A DNA stretch of 64,000 nucleotides, taken from contig NZ_LWQU01000054.1 in the NCBI RefSeq assembly GCF_001650635.1, forward strand, positions 1 to 64,000, read 5' to 3'. Positions 54,374 to 63,176 of the stretch are shown piece after piece; position 1 is the stretch's first letter, and the number at the start of each line of letters is the position of its first letter. The DNA comes from Magnetospirillum moscoviense (GTDB lineage Bacteria; Pseudomonadota; Alphaproteobacteria; Rhodospirillales; Magnetospirillaceae). Position numbers and translations under genes: made by a program. Below the pieces are notes generated by a model. That model saw only the letters and a program-made list of their open reading frames with translations, ran no database searches and was not told the DNA's origin.

Positions 54374-55336
54374 TTAGGGCAGGACGATCTCGACGCGGCG
54401 GTTCTGCGGCTCGCGCACGCCGTCGGCGGTGCTGACCAGCGGAGCGCTCTCGCCCTTGGCGACGACCGAGATCTGGTTGGCCGGGATACCCTGCTTGACC
54501 AGGGCGTCCTTGACCGCGTTGCCGCGCTTCAGGGACAGGGCCTGGTTGTACTTGTCCGAGCCCGAGCGGTCGGCGTGACCGGTCAGATCGACCTTGGTGG
54601 CGTTGCCGGCCTTGGTGGCGGCGGCGGCCTGGGTGATCACCTTCGAAGCTTCGGGGGTGATGTCGGCCTTGTTGAAGTCGAAGAACACGATGAAGTTCTT
54701 CAGCGGAGCCGGGGCCGGCTTGGCGACCGGGGCCGGAGCTGGGGCAGCGACCGGGGCCGGAGCCGGGGCCGGAGCGACGACCGGGGCCGGCTTGGCGAAC
54801 TTGTAGGTGAAGCCGACCAGGATCGAGTGGTTGTCGTAGTCGGATTCGCCGGCATTGGCGGTGCCGACATCGGCGTCCAGCGAAGCGAAGTAGCGATACT
54901 GCGCCTTCAGGGCCCAGTTGGCGTCGACGTCGTAGGCGACACCGGCGATGCCCTGGTAGGCGAAGGAATTGTCCGAGTTGCGGGCGTTGTTGCCGGTGAA
55001 GTCACCGTCCAGCCAGGCCCAGCCGATACCGGCGCCCAGGAAGGGGTGCCACTTGCTGTTCGGCATGAACTCGTAGATGCCATTGATCATGGTGCTCCAC
55101 GAGTCGATCGAGTCGTTGGCGCGGTAGCCGCCTTCGAATTCGACCTTCGGGCCGCCGAAATTGTAGCCGACCTGAGCCAGACCAACCCAACCCCAATCGG
55201 AATCGGCGCCGGTCGACGAACCCGGGTCCTGCATGTAGTTGGTGCCGGCGTCAGCGCCGACATACCACTGGGCGTTGGCGGCGACCGGCAGAGCGGCCAG
55301 CACGCCGGCGACGAGAAGCGACTTCATGGTGCGCAT
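54374..55336 (-). CDS. OmpA-family outer-membrane protein
   Basis: A 320-residue porin-like protein: signal peptide (MRTMKSLLVAGVLAALPVAANA), an eight-strand barrel (about 22-185), a Pro/Ala hinge (about 185-215, VAPAPAPAPVAAPAPAPV) and a C-terminal OmpA/MotB peptidoglycan-binding domain with TGHADRSGSDKYNQALSLKR and PQNRRVEI. It tethers the outer membrane to the wall. AGGAAGG nine bases before ATG 55336 sets the start. A strong terminator follows. Confidence 0.95.
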   Translation of the reverse strand: MRTMKSLLVAGVLAALPVAANAQWYVGADAGTNYMQDPGSSTGADSDWGWVGLAQVGYNFGGPKVEFEGGYRANDSIDSWSTMINGIYEFMPNSKWHPFLGAGIGWAWLDGDFTGNNARNSDNSFAYQGIAGVAYDVDANWALKAQYRYFASLDADVGTANAGESDYDNHSILVGFTYKFAKPAPVVAPAPAPAPVAAPAPAPVAKPAPAPLKNFIVFFDFNKADITPEASKVITQAAAATKAGNATKVDLTGHADRSGSDKYNQALSLKRGNAVKDALVKQGIPANQISVVAKGESAPLVSTADGVREPQNRRVEIVLP

Positions 55337-55489
55337 GGACTATAGCCTTCCTTTAAAAGAACGGGGCTGATTCAAAACTATTGCAGGCGTTCTACCTGAG
55401 GTCAGGAGCGCAAGCAAGCGGGCAAACGAACCAGCGGACTGTTTCACGGCTTACCGTGGCATTTTGGCAACGCTGTTGCGAGTCGCCGA

Positions 55490-56335
55490 TTAGGAATTCG
55501 ATGTCGGTTGGTCATCGGGGGGTTCGGCGGCGGCCTCGGCCACTTTTTCGGCCTCGCGCTTCAGGCGATGGAAGGCGCGGATGCTGAGCGGAATCAGGCC
55601 GATATAGCCGATTCCGATCACCGTCAGGGTCAGCCACGGCTCGGTGACCAGGAAGGCCGCCAGCGCGCCGACCACGATCAGCATCGGCAGCACCCAGGCA
55701 TTGGGAACGCGGACCTTCTTGAACGAGAAGGTCGGGATGGTGCTGACCATCAAGAACGAGACGCCGGCCAGGAACACGGTCGCCACCGACGGGCCGGCGA
55801 ACAGGGCCGGCCCGAACTCGAAGCTGGCGACCATCGGCACCATCACCAGCCCGGCGGCGGCCGGTGCCGGGATGCCGGTGAAGAAGTTATAGGCATAGGG
55901 CGGCAGGTCGGCCTGGCCGATCATGGTGTTGAAGCGGGCCAGGCGCAGGCCGCAGCAGACGATGTACAGCAACACGATGGCCCAGCCCAGGCCGCCGGCG
56001 GTCTGCATGGTCCACAGATAAAGCAGGATGGCCGGGGCGACCCCGAAGCTGACGAAGTCCGACAAGGAATCCAGCTCGGCGCCGAATTTCGAGGTTCCCT
56101 GCAGCAGGCGGGCGACGCGGCCGTCAAGCCCGTCAAGGATGCCCGCCAAAAGGATCGAGGTCACCGCCTGCGGCCATTGCTCGTTCAGGCCGAAGCGGAT
56201 CGAGGTCAGGCCGGCGCACAGCGCCAACAGGGTCAGGATATTGGGGATCAACCGGTTGATCGACAGGCCGGGAATCCGCGGCGGGCGCAGCCGGTGGGCG
56301 CGCTTGCGGCGGCCTGGCTGGCGCGAGGCGAACAT
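55490..56335 (-). CDS. pssA: Phosphatidylserine synthase
   Basis: CDP-diacylglycerol-serine O-phosphatidyltransferase, 281 residues, with multiple membrane helices and the CDP-alcohol phosphotransferase motif DGLDGRVARLLQ...GAELDSLSD (DGx2ARx8Gx3Dx3D). It supplies phosphatidylserine for Psd. The ATG shares a base with the psd stop (TGATG). A charged Arg-rich N-terminus and an acidic C-tail flank the membrane core. Confidence 0.95.
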   Translation of the reverse strand: MFASRQPGRRKRAHRLRPPRIPGLSINRLIPNILTLLALCAGLTSIRFGLNEQWPQAVTSILLAGILDGLDGRVARLLQGTSKFGAELDSLSDFVSFGVAPAILLYLWTMQTAGGLGWAIVLLYIVCCGLRLARFNTMIGQADLPPYAYNFFTGIPAPAAAGLVMVPMVASFEFGPALFAGPSVATVFLAGVSFLMVSTIPTFSFKKVRVPNAWVLPMLIVVGALAAFLVTEPWLTLTVIGIGYIGLIPLSIRAFHRLKREAEKVAEAAAEPPDDQPTSNS

Positions 56336-57021
56336 CAGCGGACCTCGCCGGCCCGGTCAGGCTCGACCGAGTCGAGGTCGGCCAGCACCGTCTCGCCGGC
56401 GATGCAGCGTTGGCCCGGGGCCACCAGGGAATGGGTGCCCGGCGGCAGATAGACATCGACGCGCGAGCCGAAGCGGATCAGTCCGAAGCGCTCGCCGGCC
56501 TTCAAGGTGAAGCCTTCCGAGACGTCGCACTTGATGCGACGGGCCACCAGGCCGGCGATCTGCACGAAGGCGACCGGGCGGCCATCCTCCATATCGACGC
56601 GCAGCGCCATGCGCTCGTTTTCCAGCGCCGCCTTGTCCAGCGCAGCGTTGACGAACTTGCCGGCGTGATAGGCCAGCTTGACGACGCGGCCGGCGACGGG
56701 CGAGCGGTTGATGTGAACGTCGAACACGCTCATGAAGACGCAGACGCGGGTGCGCGGCTCGTCGCCCATCTCCAGTTCCGGCGGGGCCTGCACCTGATCG
56801 ACGGCGCAGACCACGCCGTCGGCCGGGCTGATCACCAGGCCGGGGCGGGTGGGGGTGACGCGGTCGGGATCACGGAAGAAATAGGCGCACCACAAGGTGG
56901 CGGCGCCGCCCAGCCAGCCCAGCGGTCCCCACAGCAGGCCCAACAGCACCGCGGCCAGGGCGAACAGGGCGACGAAGGGCCAACCCTCCTTGTGGATCCG
57001 AACCAGGATGTAGCTGGCCAT
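56335..57021 (-). CDS. psd: Phosphatidylserine decarboxylase proenzyme
   Basis: A 228-residue membrane enzyme (two helices at about 14-50) that turns phosphatidylserine into phosphatidylethanolamine. The self-cleavage site that makes the pyruvoyl cofactor lies in [13 protein letters not shown] near the C-terminus, and [13 protein letters not shown] is typical of the short form. ATG 57021 is preferred; the frame opens at 57072. It is the first gene of psd-pssA, and a large hairpin lies just upstream (57073-57104). Confidence 0.93.
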   Translation of the reverse strand: MASYILVRIHKEGWPFVALFALAAVLLGLLWGPLGWLGGAATLWCAYFFRDPDRVTPTRPGLVISPADGVVCAVDQVQAPPELEMGDEPRTRVCVFMSVFDVHINRSPVAGRVVKLAYHAGKFVNAALDKAALENERMALRVDMEDGRPVAFVQIAGLVARRIKCDVSEGFTLKAGERFGLIRFGSRVDVYLPPGTHSLVAPGQRCIAGETVLADLDSVEPDRAGEVR

Positions 57022-57072
57022 CGATATGGTTTTGGGTTGCACGAAGAACCTCGTCCCTGTCACGTATTTCAT

Positions 57073-57104
57073 GGTGCGCGCGCCAGCAGGCTGGCGCGCG
57101 CACC
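57073..57104. repeat. Near-perfect 32-base palindrome upstream of psd
   Basis: GGTGCGCGCGCCAGC and GCTGGCGCGCGCACC are exact inverted repeats separated by only two bases. A second dyad, AACTCGG-ATCGCGC-CCGAGTT (57107-57127), follows, then seven Ts (from about 57132) on the plus strand. Confidence 0.85.
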
Positions 57105-57191
57105 TTAACTCGGATCGCGCCCGAGTTCGCGGTTTTTTTCCGACCGGCCGTCGTGTTACTGTCGTGGCTTCGTGAAACAGCCGTGACGCCC

Positions 57192-57680
57192 ATGTCGGAA
57201 ATCAAGCATGTCGTGATCGGCGGAATGTATCTGCCGCTGGATGTCGAGGCCCTCGAATCCCTGCCCATCAATCCTGGTGGGGTCATCCAGTTCACCTTCC
57301 TTTACGCCAATATCAGTTTCGCCGCCCGCTACGACGAAGGCGAGCATGGCGGCCGTCTGCGGCTGGTCGGCGATGTCGGGCCGCTGCCCTATTCGGCGGA
57401 ATCGCCCGAGGCCCGGGCCGGGTTGGCGCAGATCATCCGCGCCGCCAACGACGTGCTGGGTCCGTGTTTCCGCACCGCGCAGGGGCGGATCCTCTTGGGC
57501 GCCGACGCGTCGATCGCCCGTCCGGTCACGGCGGTCAGCCTGATCGCCCAGGTGGCGGCCAGCCTGATCCCGGCCAAGCCGTATCTGGACGTGATTTCGG
57601 TTTACGTTCGCCCGCCATTGGAAATGGCCCGGCCCGGCACCAGCTCGGTCCGCCCGGAATGGCGGCGCCGCCGGGCATAG
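57192..57680 (+). CDS. Hypothetical protein (YbjN/chaperone-like size)
   Basis: A 162-residue soluble protein without a signal peptide. Alternating strands and helices ([44 protein letters not shown]) resemble the general build of YbjN- or type III chaperone-like proteins, but no family signature was recognised. ATG 57192 is used; the frame opens at 57153. Divergent from psd and convergent with the soluble chemoreceptor, with a terminator between. Confidence 0.65.
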   Translation: MSEIKHVVIGGMYLPLDVEALESLPINPGGVIQFTFLYANISFAARYDEGEHGGRLRLVGDVGPLPYSAESPEARAGLAQIIRAANDVLGPCFRTAQGRILLGADASIARPVTAVSLIAQVAASLIPAKPYLDVISVYVRPPLEMARPGTSSVRPEWRRRRA

Positions 57681-57692
57681 GGGATAGGCGGG

Positions 57693-57723
57693 TTTTCCGA
57701 TCCGACGCGGTCGGATCGGAAAA
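57693..57723. terminator. Two-way terminator
   Basis: TTTTCCGATCCGAC pairs perfectly with GTCGGATCGGAAAA around a GCG loop. It has T/A tracts on both outer edges and lies between the convergent genes ending at 57680 and 57730. Confidence 0.93.
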
Positions 57724-57729
57724 TACTCT

Positions 57730-59148
57730 CTAGCTGGTGATGCGATAGCCGATGCGCACGCCGCCCCAATGGCGGCCCCGCACACTGATCGGCGCCGAGA
57801 CATCCTTCATCATCACGAACTGCCCACCGCCCATGTCGCGGCGATAGGTCTGCAGCAGGAAGCTCTTGGTGTTGCGCCCCGCCGACAAGCCGGTGCGGTC
57901 ATTGAACAGGCGACGGTTGCGGCAATTGGCGTTGTTCCACACCGGGTCGCTGCCCTGGGGCTGCGAGAACTTCTTGTTGTGGGTCGGCAGGAAACCGTTG
58001 CGGTCGACGGCGGCGCAGAAGGCGACGCGGGGGTCGAACGTCAGCACCGGCTCTTGCAGCTCGGGCATGATGGAATCGGTGAAGTGCACGAACCGGGTCA
58101 TGAATTGCTGCGGGTTGGTGCCGGGGATTTCCTGGTAGTTCTCGTCGAACAGGTCATCCATGGTGACGCGACCGCTGGTCAGGCCTTCCTCGAAACGGAT
58201 GGCGGCTTTGCCCGCCACCTCCTTGACCAGCTCGATGAAGGCGGTGTCGCCGGTGCGATAGCCCGAATCGGCGATGAAGCCGATCAGTTCCTCGGAATTG
58301 GCCAGCAGCGAGGCGATACGCTCGTCGGCCCGGCGCAACGATTCCGAGGTCATCGAGATGCCCTCGAAGAACTTGTCGATCTCGATGATGACGTCCGAGC
58401 ATTGGCTGAGCGAGGTCGAGGCCGCGATGGAAATATCGGCGACACGCTCTTCGACGGTGCCGATGGCCTGGCCGAACACCGCCACGGCGTCGTTGATGAC
58501 GCCGACGCCGGAATTGACCGAGTCGGCCATTTTCAAGGTGTCGGTCGACGAGGTGATCAGGTCGGTCACCGATCCCGACAGCTTGCCGACGGTATCGTCG
58601 ATGCCGGTGGTGACGTCGGCGGTCTGGCGGGCCAGTCCCTTGACCTCGGTGGCGACCACGGCGAAGCCTTTGCCGGCATCGCCCGCACGGGCCGCTTCAA
58701 TGGTGGCGTTGAGCGCCAGAAGGTTGGTCTGGCGGGCGATCTTCTGGATGTCGCGCGACATCGTCGAGACCTCGCCCAGCGCGCCCTCAAGCTCTTCCAG
58801 GCGCTCCTCGATGCCCTGAACCGCGCCGACCAGCAAGTTGATGTCCGACAGCGCCGACGAGATGGTTTCCAGCGAATCGGCCGATTGGCGGCCGGCGGCC
58901 TCGGTGACGTCCTGGGTCTCGCGTCCGGCGGTATCGATGCGACGGATGGCCTCGGCCATCGTATGGGCGATGGTCTTCAGGTGGGCGAACAGGTCTTCTT
59001 GGTGTTTGACGAACTTGGCCAAGCCGTCGATGGTCCCGGCGACGTCGGCGACCTCAAGGCTCAAGGCCTCGATCTTCTCGAGAACCTCGGACGCAAAGTG
59101 GTCGCCCTTGGCCTGGTCCGGGCGCACCTCGCCCTCGGTTCCTGCCAT
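57730..59148 (-). CDS. Soluble methyl-accepting chemotaxis protein with C-terminal sensor-like domain
   Basis: A 472-residue cytoplasmic chemoreceptor: no membrane helix is visible. The signalling tip lies at about 125-180 ([38 protein letters not shown]). The C-terminal part (about 295-472) is an additional domain with [33 protein letters not shown] and [11 protein letters not shown] blocks, probably Cache-like and a sensor. Soluble receptors often report energy state, oxygen or redox. GGGAG about eight bases before ATG 59148. Confidence 0.9.
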   Translation of the reverse strand: MAGTEGEVRPDQAKGDHFASEVLEKIEALSLEVADVAGTIDGLAKFVKHQEDLFAHLKTIAHTMAEAIRRIDTAGRETQDVTEAAGRQSADSLETISSALSDINLLVGAVQGIEERLEELEGALGEVSTMSRDIQKIARQTNLLALNATIEAARAGDAGKGFAVVATEVKGLARQTADVTTGIDDTVGKLSGSVTDLITSSTDTLKMADSVNSGVGVINDAVAVFGQAIGTVEERVADISIAASTSLSQCSDVIIEIDKFFEGISMTSESLRRADERIASLLANSEELIGFIADSGYRTGDTAFIELVKEVAGKAAIRFEEGLTSGRVTMDDLFDENYQEIPGTNPQQFMTRFVHFTDSIMPELQEPVLTFDPRVAFCAAVDRNGFLPTHNKKFSQPQGSDPVWNNANCRNRRLFNDRTGLSAGRNTKSFLLQTYRRDMGGGQFVMMKDVSAPISVRGRHWGGVRIGYRITS

Positions 59149-59463
59149 CCTGCTTCTCCCTGATGAAATCTGGGTTTCTTATTTCGGTCCGTTTGACGGA
59201 CCCCGTTTATCCCGTCAGTAAAGCAAATCCAAAGGGGGGTGGTCAATCGCGGCCGTCGCGCGAAAAACTTTCGCTAACCCCTGGATTTAAGTGGAGATTT
59301 TTCGGGACGCCGCTGTGCGCAGGTGCAGCATCCCGTAATAAGGGACTGCCTGTTGGGGTGGCAAGCCAATCGCTGGTGGTCGGGGCGTGGGTTCGGGCGG
59401 GCTTCAACCGGGCCGTTGTCGAGGGTAGACTGGCTCCACAGCTTGATTCGGAGGGTGGATTTG
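59149..59463. other. Regulatory gap upstream of the soluble chemoreceptor
   Basis: A 315-base non-coding stretch. It contains a perfect dyad GGTCCGT-TTG-ACGGACC (59186-59202), a candidate minus-strand promoter (TTGACC, 18 bases, TTTACT, about 59245-59216) and hairpins GCGAAA-AAC-TTTCGC (59260-59274). The rest, to 59450, shows no convincing gene. Confidence 0.5.
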
Positions 59464-59643
59464 ATGAGCGGTTGGGGGTGCCCGCATGAGATCAAGGGGC
59501 AGTGCGGCCGGGTGGCCGGTCGCCCGTGCGACCCCGGCATGAAGGGGTGCATCCTGGCCGGGCGATTCCGCTTTTCGAACGACGACAAGAACCGCCCGCC
59601 CAAGCCGCCGAAGGCGTCGGGCGACGAAAACGATCAATCCTGA
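59464..59643 (+). CDS. Small four-cysteine protein
   Basis: A 59-residue microprotein starting MSGWGCPHE, with cysteines at about 6, 14, 22 and 29 (CPHE...C...C...GC) and a Lys/Pro-rich tail. Similar short proteins with the WGCPHE start occur in other proteobacteria, but their function is unknown to me. Four cysteines may bind zinc or iron-sulfur. GGAGGGTGGA shortly before ATG 59464 is a strong ribosome site. The last ten bases overlap the dedA stop in opposite orientation. Confidence 0.75.
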   Translation: MSGWGCPHEIKGQCGRVAGRPCDPGMKGCILAGRFRFSNDDKNRPPKPPKASGDENDQS

Positions 59644-60350
59644 GTGGGGGCGGCCGGCTCGGGTGTGGGTTCGGCGGCGCGCATCTTGCGCTTCTGGCTC
59701 AGGTAGCCCAGGCCGCCGATGATCAGTGCCGCCAGCACGAAGCCGCCCAGCATGGTCCATTTGTGGTCGCCCAGCCAGGTTTCCAGCGCCTGGCCCAGCC
59801 AATAGCCGCCCCAGGCGAAGGAATGCGCCCAGATCGCGGCGGCGATCAGGTTCAGTATGAAATAGCGCAGCCGCGGCACCCCGGAAATGCCGATGACGAA
59901 CGGGGCGATGTTGCGGATGCCGTAGATGAAGCGGAACGACAAGATGAACAGGACCGGGTGGGTCTTGACCAGATGAAAGGCCCAATCGACCTTCTTACCC
60001 AGGGTCGGCCAGCGGGCCAGCAAGGGCGTGCCGTAGCGGCGTCCGATATAGTAATACAATTGGTCGCCGCAGAAGCTGCCGGTCAGCGCCGACAGGGCAA
60101 TCAGCTCGACATTGATGTGATAACGCCCTTCCGAGGCGATGATGCCGGCAATCAGCACCACCGTCTCGCCTTCGATGAAGGTCCAGACCAGGATGGTCGG
60201 ATACAGCAGGTAACCGTACTGGGTCAGGATCAGTTCCAGCACCTCGCCCGGAGAGCCGAGGCGGTGAAAGGTCATGATCATGGCAACGATGCCCCCCAAC
60301 CCGGCCAGGGCGACAACGGCCAGCAGAATACGGCGCAAGGTGGGAGACAT
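59634..60350 (-). CDS. DedA-family membrane protein
   Basis: A 238-residue inner-membrane protein of the DedA/SNARE-associated superfamily with hallmark E.TxPVxP-like region (FIEGETVVLIAG), GSFCGDQLYYYIGRRYG and RFIYGIRNIAPFVIG. DedA proteins are linked to lipid-carrier recycling (undecaprenyl phosphate) and proton-motive-force homeostasis. It lies downstream of purK and a small open frame on the same strand. Confidence 0.92.
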   Translation of the reverse strand: MSPTLRRILLAVVALAGLGGIVAMIMTFHRLGSPGEVLELILTQYGYLLYPTILVWTFIEGETVVLIAGIIASEGRYHINVELIALSALTGSFCGDQLYYYIGRRYGTPLLARWPTLGKKVDWAFHLVKTHPVLFILSFRFIYGIRNIAPFVIGISGVPRLRYFILNLIAAAIWAHSFAWGGYWLGQALETWLGDHKWTMLGGFVLAALIIGGLGYLSQKRKMRAAEPTPEPAAPTQD

Positions 60351-60456
60351 TCAGTCCGTCGGTCTTTCTCGTGCGAGCAGGGCAACCTTCCGGTATCGGC
60401 AGGAAGACGTCAACGACGAACTGCCGATGTTACCGGATCGTCATCGAACCCGCGTG

Positions 60457-60609
60457 TCAGCGCAGGATTTCGGTCAGCATTTCCTTCTTTTCAATGTCCC
60501 TGAGCAGGCTGACCAATTCGAAATCCAGGGCGTCGCGCACCGTCGCGGTGGCGGGCATGGTGGCCACCGACTGGCTTTGAATGACATCCTTGATCAAACG
60601 CTGGCTCAT
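60457..60609 (-). CDS. 50-residue protein resembling half a CBS domain
   Basis: A short open frame of 50 residues starting MSQRLIKDVIQ and ending EMLTEILR. GGGGA lies six bases before ATG 60609. The first 25 residues (LIKDVIQSQSVATMPATATV) look like the start of a CBS domain, which usually continues much longer. It lies between purK and dedA on the same strand. It could be a remnant, a truncated sensor or a chance ORF; the ribosome site and codon use favour a real gene. Confidence 0.5.
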   Translation of the reverse strand: MSQRLIKDVIQSQSVATMPATATVRDALDFELVSLLRDIEKKEMLTEILR

Positions 60610-60678
60610 GGCCATTCCCCGACTTTGTTGGTTGCCGTCAAGAATTCCGCACCGGCGGGGGCTCCGTCAACCCACTGG

Positions 60679-61764
60679 TCAGCCGAAACGGCGCGGCGCG
60701 ATGCGGGTGACGTGGCCCATCTTGCGACCCAAGCGGGCTTCGGCCTTGCCGTAAAGATGCAGCTTGGCGTCGGGATCGGACAGGATGGCCAGCCAGTCAT
60801 TCACGTCGTCGCCGATCAAATTCTTCATCACCGCGTCGGAATGGCGGATCGGGTCGCCCAGCGGCAGGCCGCAGACGGCGCGGATGAATTGCTCGAACTG
60901 GTCGGTCACGCAGGCATCGATGGTCCAGTGGCCGGAATTGTGCGGCCGGGGCGCCATCTCGTTGGCCAGGATATGGCCGTCCTTGGTGACGAACATCTCG
61001 ACCGCCAGCAGGCCGACCAGATCCAGCGCCTCGGCCGCCTTGCGCGCCACCTCGATGGCGCCTTGCGCCAAGGAATCGTCGATGGGGGCGGGGACGGTGG
61101 TGGTGTCCAGGATGTGGTTGGTGTGGACGTTCCAGGCCGGCTCGAAGGCTTGGGTCTTGCCGTCCAGGCCGCGGGCGACGATCACCGACACTTCGCCGGC
61201 GAAGTCGATGAAGCCTTCCAGCACGCTGGTCGCGCCGGCCATGGCGGCCCAGGCCCGGTCCAGGTCGGTGTCGGGGCCGATCTTGGTCTGGCCCTTGCCG
61301 TCATAGCCCAGCCGGGTGGTTTTCAGCACCGCCGGCCGGCCGATGCGGGCCACCGCCTGCCTTAGGTCGTCGGCCGAATTGATTTCGGCCCACGGCGCCG
61401 TCTCGATGCCGATCTCGTTGAAGAAGCGCTTTTCCGAGATGCGGTCCTGCGCCACGTCCAGCACCCGCCAGCCGGGGCGGACCGGAACCAGGCCGGTCAG
61501 CAGACGGACGCTGTCGGCGGGGATGTTCTCGAACTCGAAGGTGACCACATCGACGGCGCGGGCAAAGGCTTCCAGCGCCGCGAGGTCGGTATAGGCCGCC
61601 ACCGTCGCGGCGGCGGCGACCTGTTCGGTCGGGCTGTCGGGCTCGGGGCCATAGACATGGACGCGATAGCCCAGGCGGGCGGCGGCCAGGGCGGCCATGC
61701 GGCCCAACTGGCCGCTGCCGATGATGCCGACGGTCGAGCCGGGGGGCAGGGGGGTGCCAGCCAT
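60679..61764 (-). CDS. purK: 5-(carboxyamino)imidazole ribonucleotide synthase
   Basis: An ATP-grasp enzyme of 361 residues that carboxylates AIR to N5-CAIR in purine synthesis. The N-terminus GSTVGIIGSGQLGRMAALAA and the ATP-grasp blocks GRPAVLKTTRLGYDGKGQ and EVSVIVARG are typical. One base separates its ATG from the purE stop, so it is coupled to purE. Confidence 0.96.
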   Translation of the reverse strand: MAGTPLPPGSTVGIIGSGQLGRMAALAAARLGYRVHVYGPEPDSPTEQVAAAATVAAYTDLAALEAFARAVDVVTFEFENIPADSVRLLTGLVPVRPGWRVLDVAQDRISEKRFFNEIGIETAPWAEINSADDLRQAVARIGRPAVLKTTRLGYDGKGQTKIGPDTDLDRAWAAMAGATSVLEGFIDFAGEVSVIVARGLDGKTQAFEPAWNVHTNHILDTTTVPAPIDDSLAQGAIEVARKAAEALDLVGLLAVEMFVTKDGHILANEMAPRPHNSGHWTIDACVTDQFEQFIRAVCGLPLGDPIRHSDAVMKNLIGDDVNDWLAILSDPDAKLHLYGKAEARLGRKMGHVTRIAPRRFG

Positions 61765-61765
61765 C

Positions 61766-62281
61766 TCAGGCAATCAGTTCGGGGCGGTCGGGATCGACCG
61801 GCAGTTCGGCCACCGCCTCGGTCTGGCGGGCGCGCCAGGCTTCCAGGCGGGCCGCCAGGGCATTATCGCCCAAGGCCAGGATCGAGGCGGCCAGCAGGCC
61901 GGCATTGATGGCCCCGGCCTTGCCGATGGCCAGGGTGCCGACCGGCACGCCGCCCGGCATCTGCACGATGGAATAAAGCGAATCGACGCCCTTCAGGGTG
62001 CGGCTTTCGACCGGCACGCCCAGCACCGGCAGGGTGGTCATGCTGGCGGCCATGCCCGGCAGGTGGGCGGCGCCGCCGGCTCCGGCGATGATGACGGAAA
62101 GGCCGCGGCCCTTGGCGCCGGTGGCGTACTCGACCAGGCGCTTGGGGGTGCGGTGGGCCGACACCACCCGGGTCTCGAAGGGAACCTGCAACTCGGCCAG
62201 CACCTCGGCGGCGTGTCGCATGGTCTCCCAGTCCGACTGGCTGCCCATGATGATTCCGACCTGCGGCTTGGCCTTGCTCAT
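61766..62281 (-). CDS. purE: N5-CAIR mutase, class I PurE
   Basis: Moves the carboxylate of N5-CAIR to give CAIR. The 171-residue chain has [34 protein letters not shown] and [10 protein letters not shown], with the catalytic histidine in SAHR. GAGGA seven bases before ATG 62281. A perfect TATAAT promoter lies upstream. Confidence 0.97.
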   Translation of the reverse strand: MSKAKPQVGIIMGSQSDWETMRHAAEVLAELQVPFETRVVSAHRTPKRLVEYATGAKGRGLSVIIAGAGGAAHLPGMAASMTTLPVLGVPVESRTLKGVDSLYSIVQMPGGVPVGTLAIGKAGAINAGLLAASILALGDNALAARLEAWRARQTEAVAELPVDPDRPELIA

Positions 62282-62325
62282 TGGATATTCCTCTTCCGAC
62301 GGGGATGGTCCCGGGAAAAGCGGCG

Positions 62326-62353
62326 ATTATAGAAATCGCGGCAGCCGGTGCAA
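62326..62353 (-). promoter_or_regulatory. Promoter of purEK
   Basis: On the minus strand TTGCAC (62353-62348), a 16-base spacer and a perfect TATAAT (62331-62326). The start would be near 62319, leaving a leader of about 38 bases. Confidence 0.65.
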
Positions 62354-62410
62354 GAAGCTTGTGAAGTGTGATAACATAAAGGCTCGAACGGAAGAAAACC
62401 GCGTCCCATC

Positions 62411-63142
62411 ATGGCCGACGAGTATCGCACAGAACGTGTCTTCCGCCTGACGGCGATCAACGAGTTCGCGCGCGAGCATGAACCGTATCGCCGGCATTTG
62501 CCCCCCGGCGCCTATGTTTCGACCGAACCCAAACCCAAGCCCGATGCCGCCGACATCTCGTCTGTGCTGGGATTGCCGGCCGAGCAGGTGACGCCTGAAT
62601 TGCTGGAAGCCCTGGTCCCGCTATTGAGCGAGCTCGAGCATCTGCGGGTCAATGCCGACCATTTCAGCCGGCGCGAGCAATGGATGGAGCGCCAGGCCGA
62701 CCGCCATTCGGTGGTGCCGTGCCTGAACCGCCGCGCCTTCATCCGCGAGGTCGAGGCCTTCCTGGCCAGCGGCGACGCCCACGGCATCATCGGCACCCTT
62801 CAGGTCGCGGGCGTCGAGGCGCTGCGCCAGCTGCACGGGCTGGCCGCCGGCGAGGGGGCGTTGCGCCACATCGCCGCCAACATCCTGGGCTCGTTGCGCG
62901 GCAGCGATCTGGTCGCCTGCATCGGCGGCTCGGACTTCGCCATCTTGCTGGCCGGGTCCGACGACAACCAGGCCCGGGCCAAGCTGGCCGACATCGTCAT
63001 CCGCATCAAGAGCCCGCCCTATACCTGGCTGGGCCAAGCGATCCCGCTGACCCCGGCCTTCGGCCTAGCGGTGCTGAGTCGCGGCGAGGGGGCTGAACAG
63101 GCCCTGGCGGCGGCCGATCGCAACCGGCGGGGGTTGGGGTAA
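62411..63142 (+). CDS. Degenerate GGDEF-domain protein
   Basis: A 243-residue protein. The first 100 residues are helical and of unknown role (LPAEQVTPELLEALVPLLSE). The C-terminal GGDEF-like domain (about 100-240) has the shape of the family but reads GGSDF where GGDEF is required, so diguanylate cyclase activity is unlikely. It may bind a nucleotide or act as a partner. ATG 62411 has no clear ribosome site. No EAL domain follows. Confidence 0.8.
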   Translation: MADEYRTERVFRLTAINEFAREHEPYRRHLPPGAYVSTEPKPKPDAADISSVLGLPAEQVTPELLEALVPLLSELEHLRVNADHFSRREQWMERQADRHSVVPCLNRRAFIREVEAFLASGDAHGIIGTLQVAGVEALRQLHGLAAGEGALRHIAANILGSLRGSDLVACIGGSDFAILLAGSDDNQARAKLADIVIRIKSPPYTWLGQAIPLTPAFGLAVLSRGEGAEQALAAADRNRRGLG

Positions 63143-63176
63143 GCTAGGGCTGGATAAGCCGCACGTAAAAATTATA

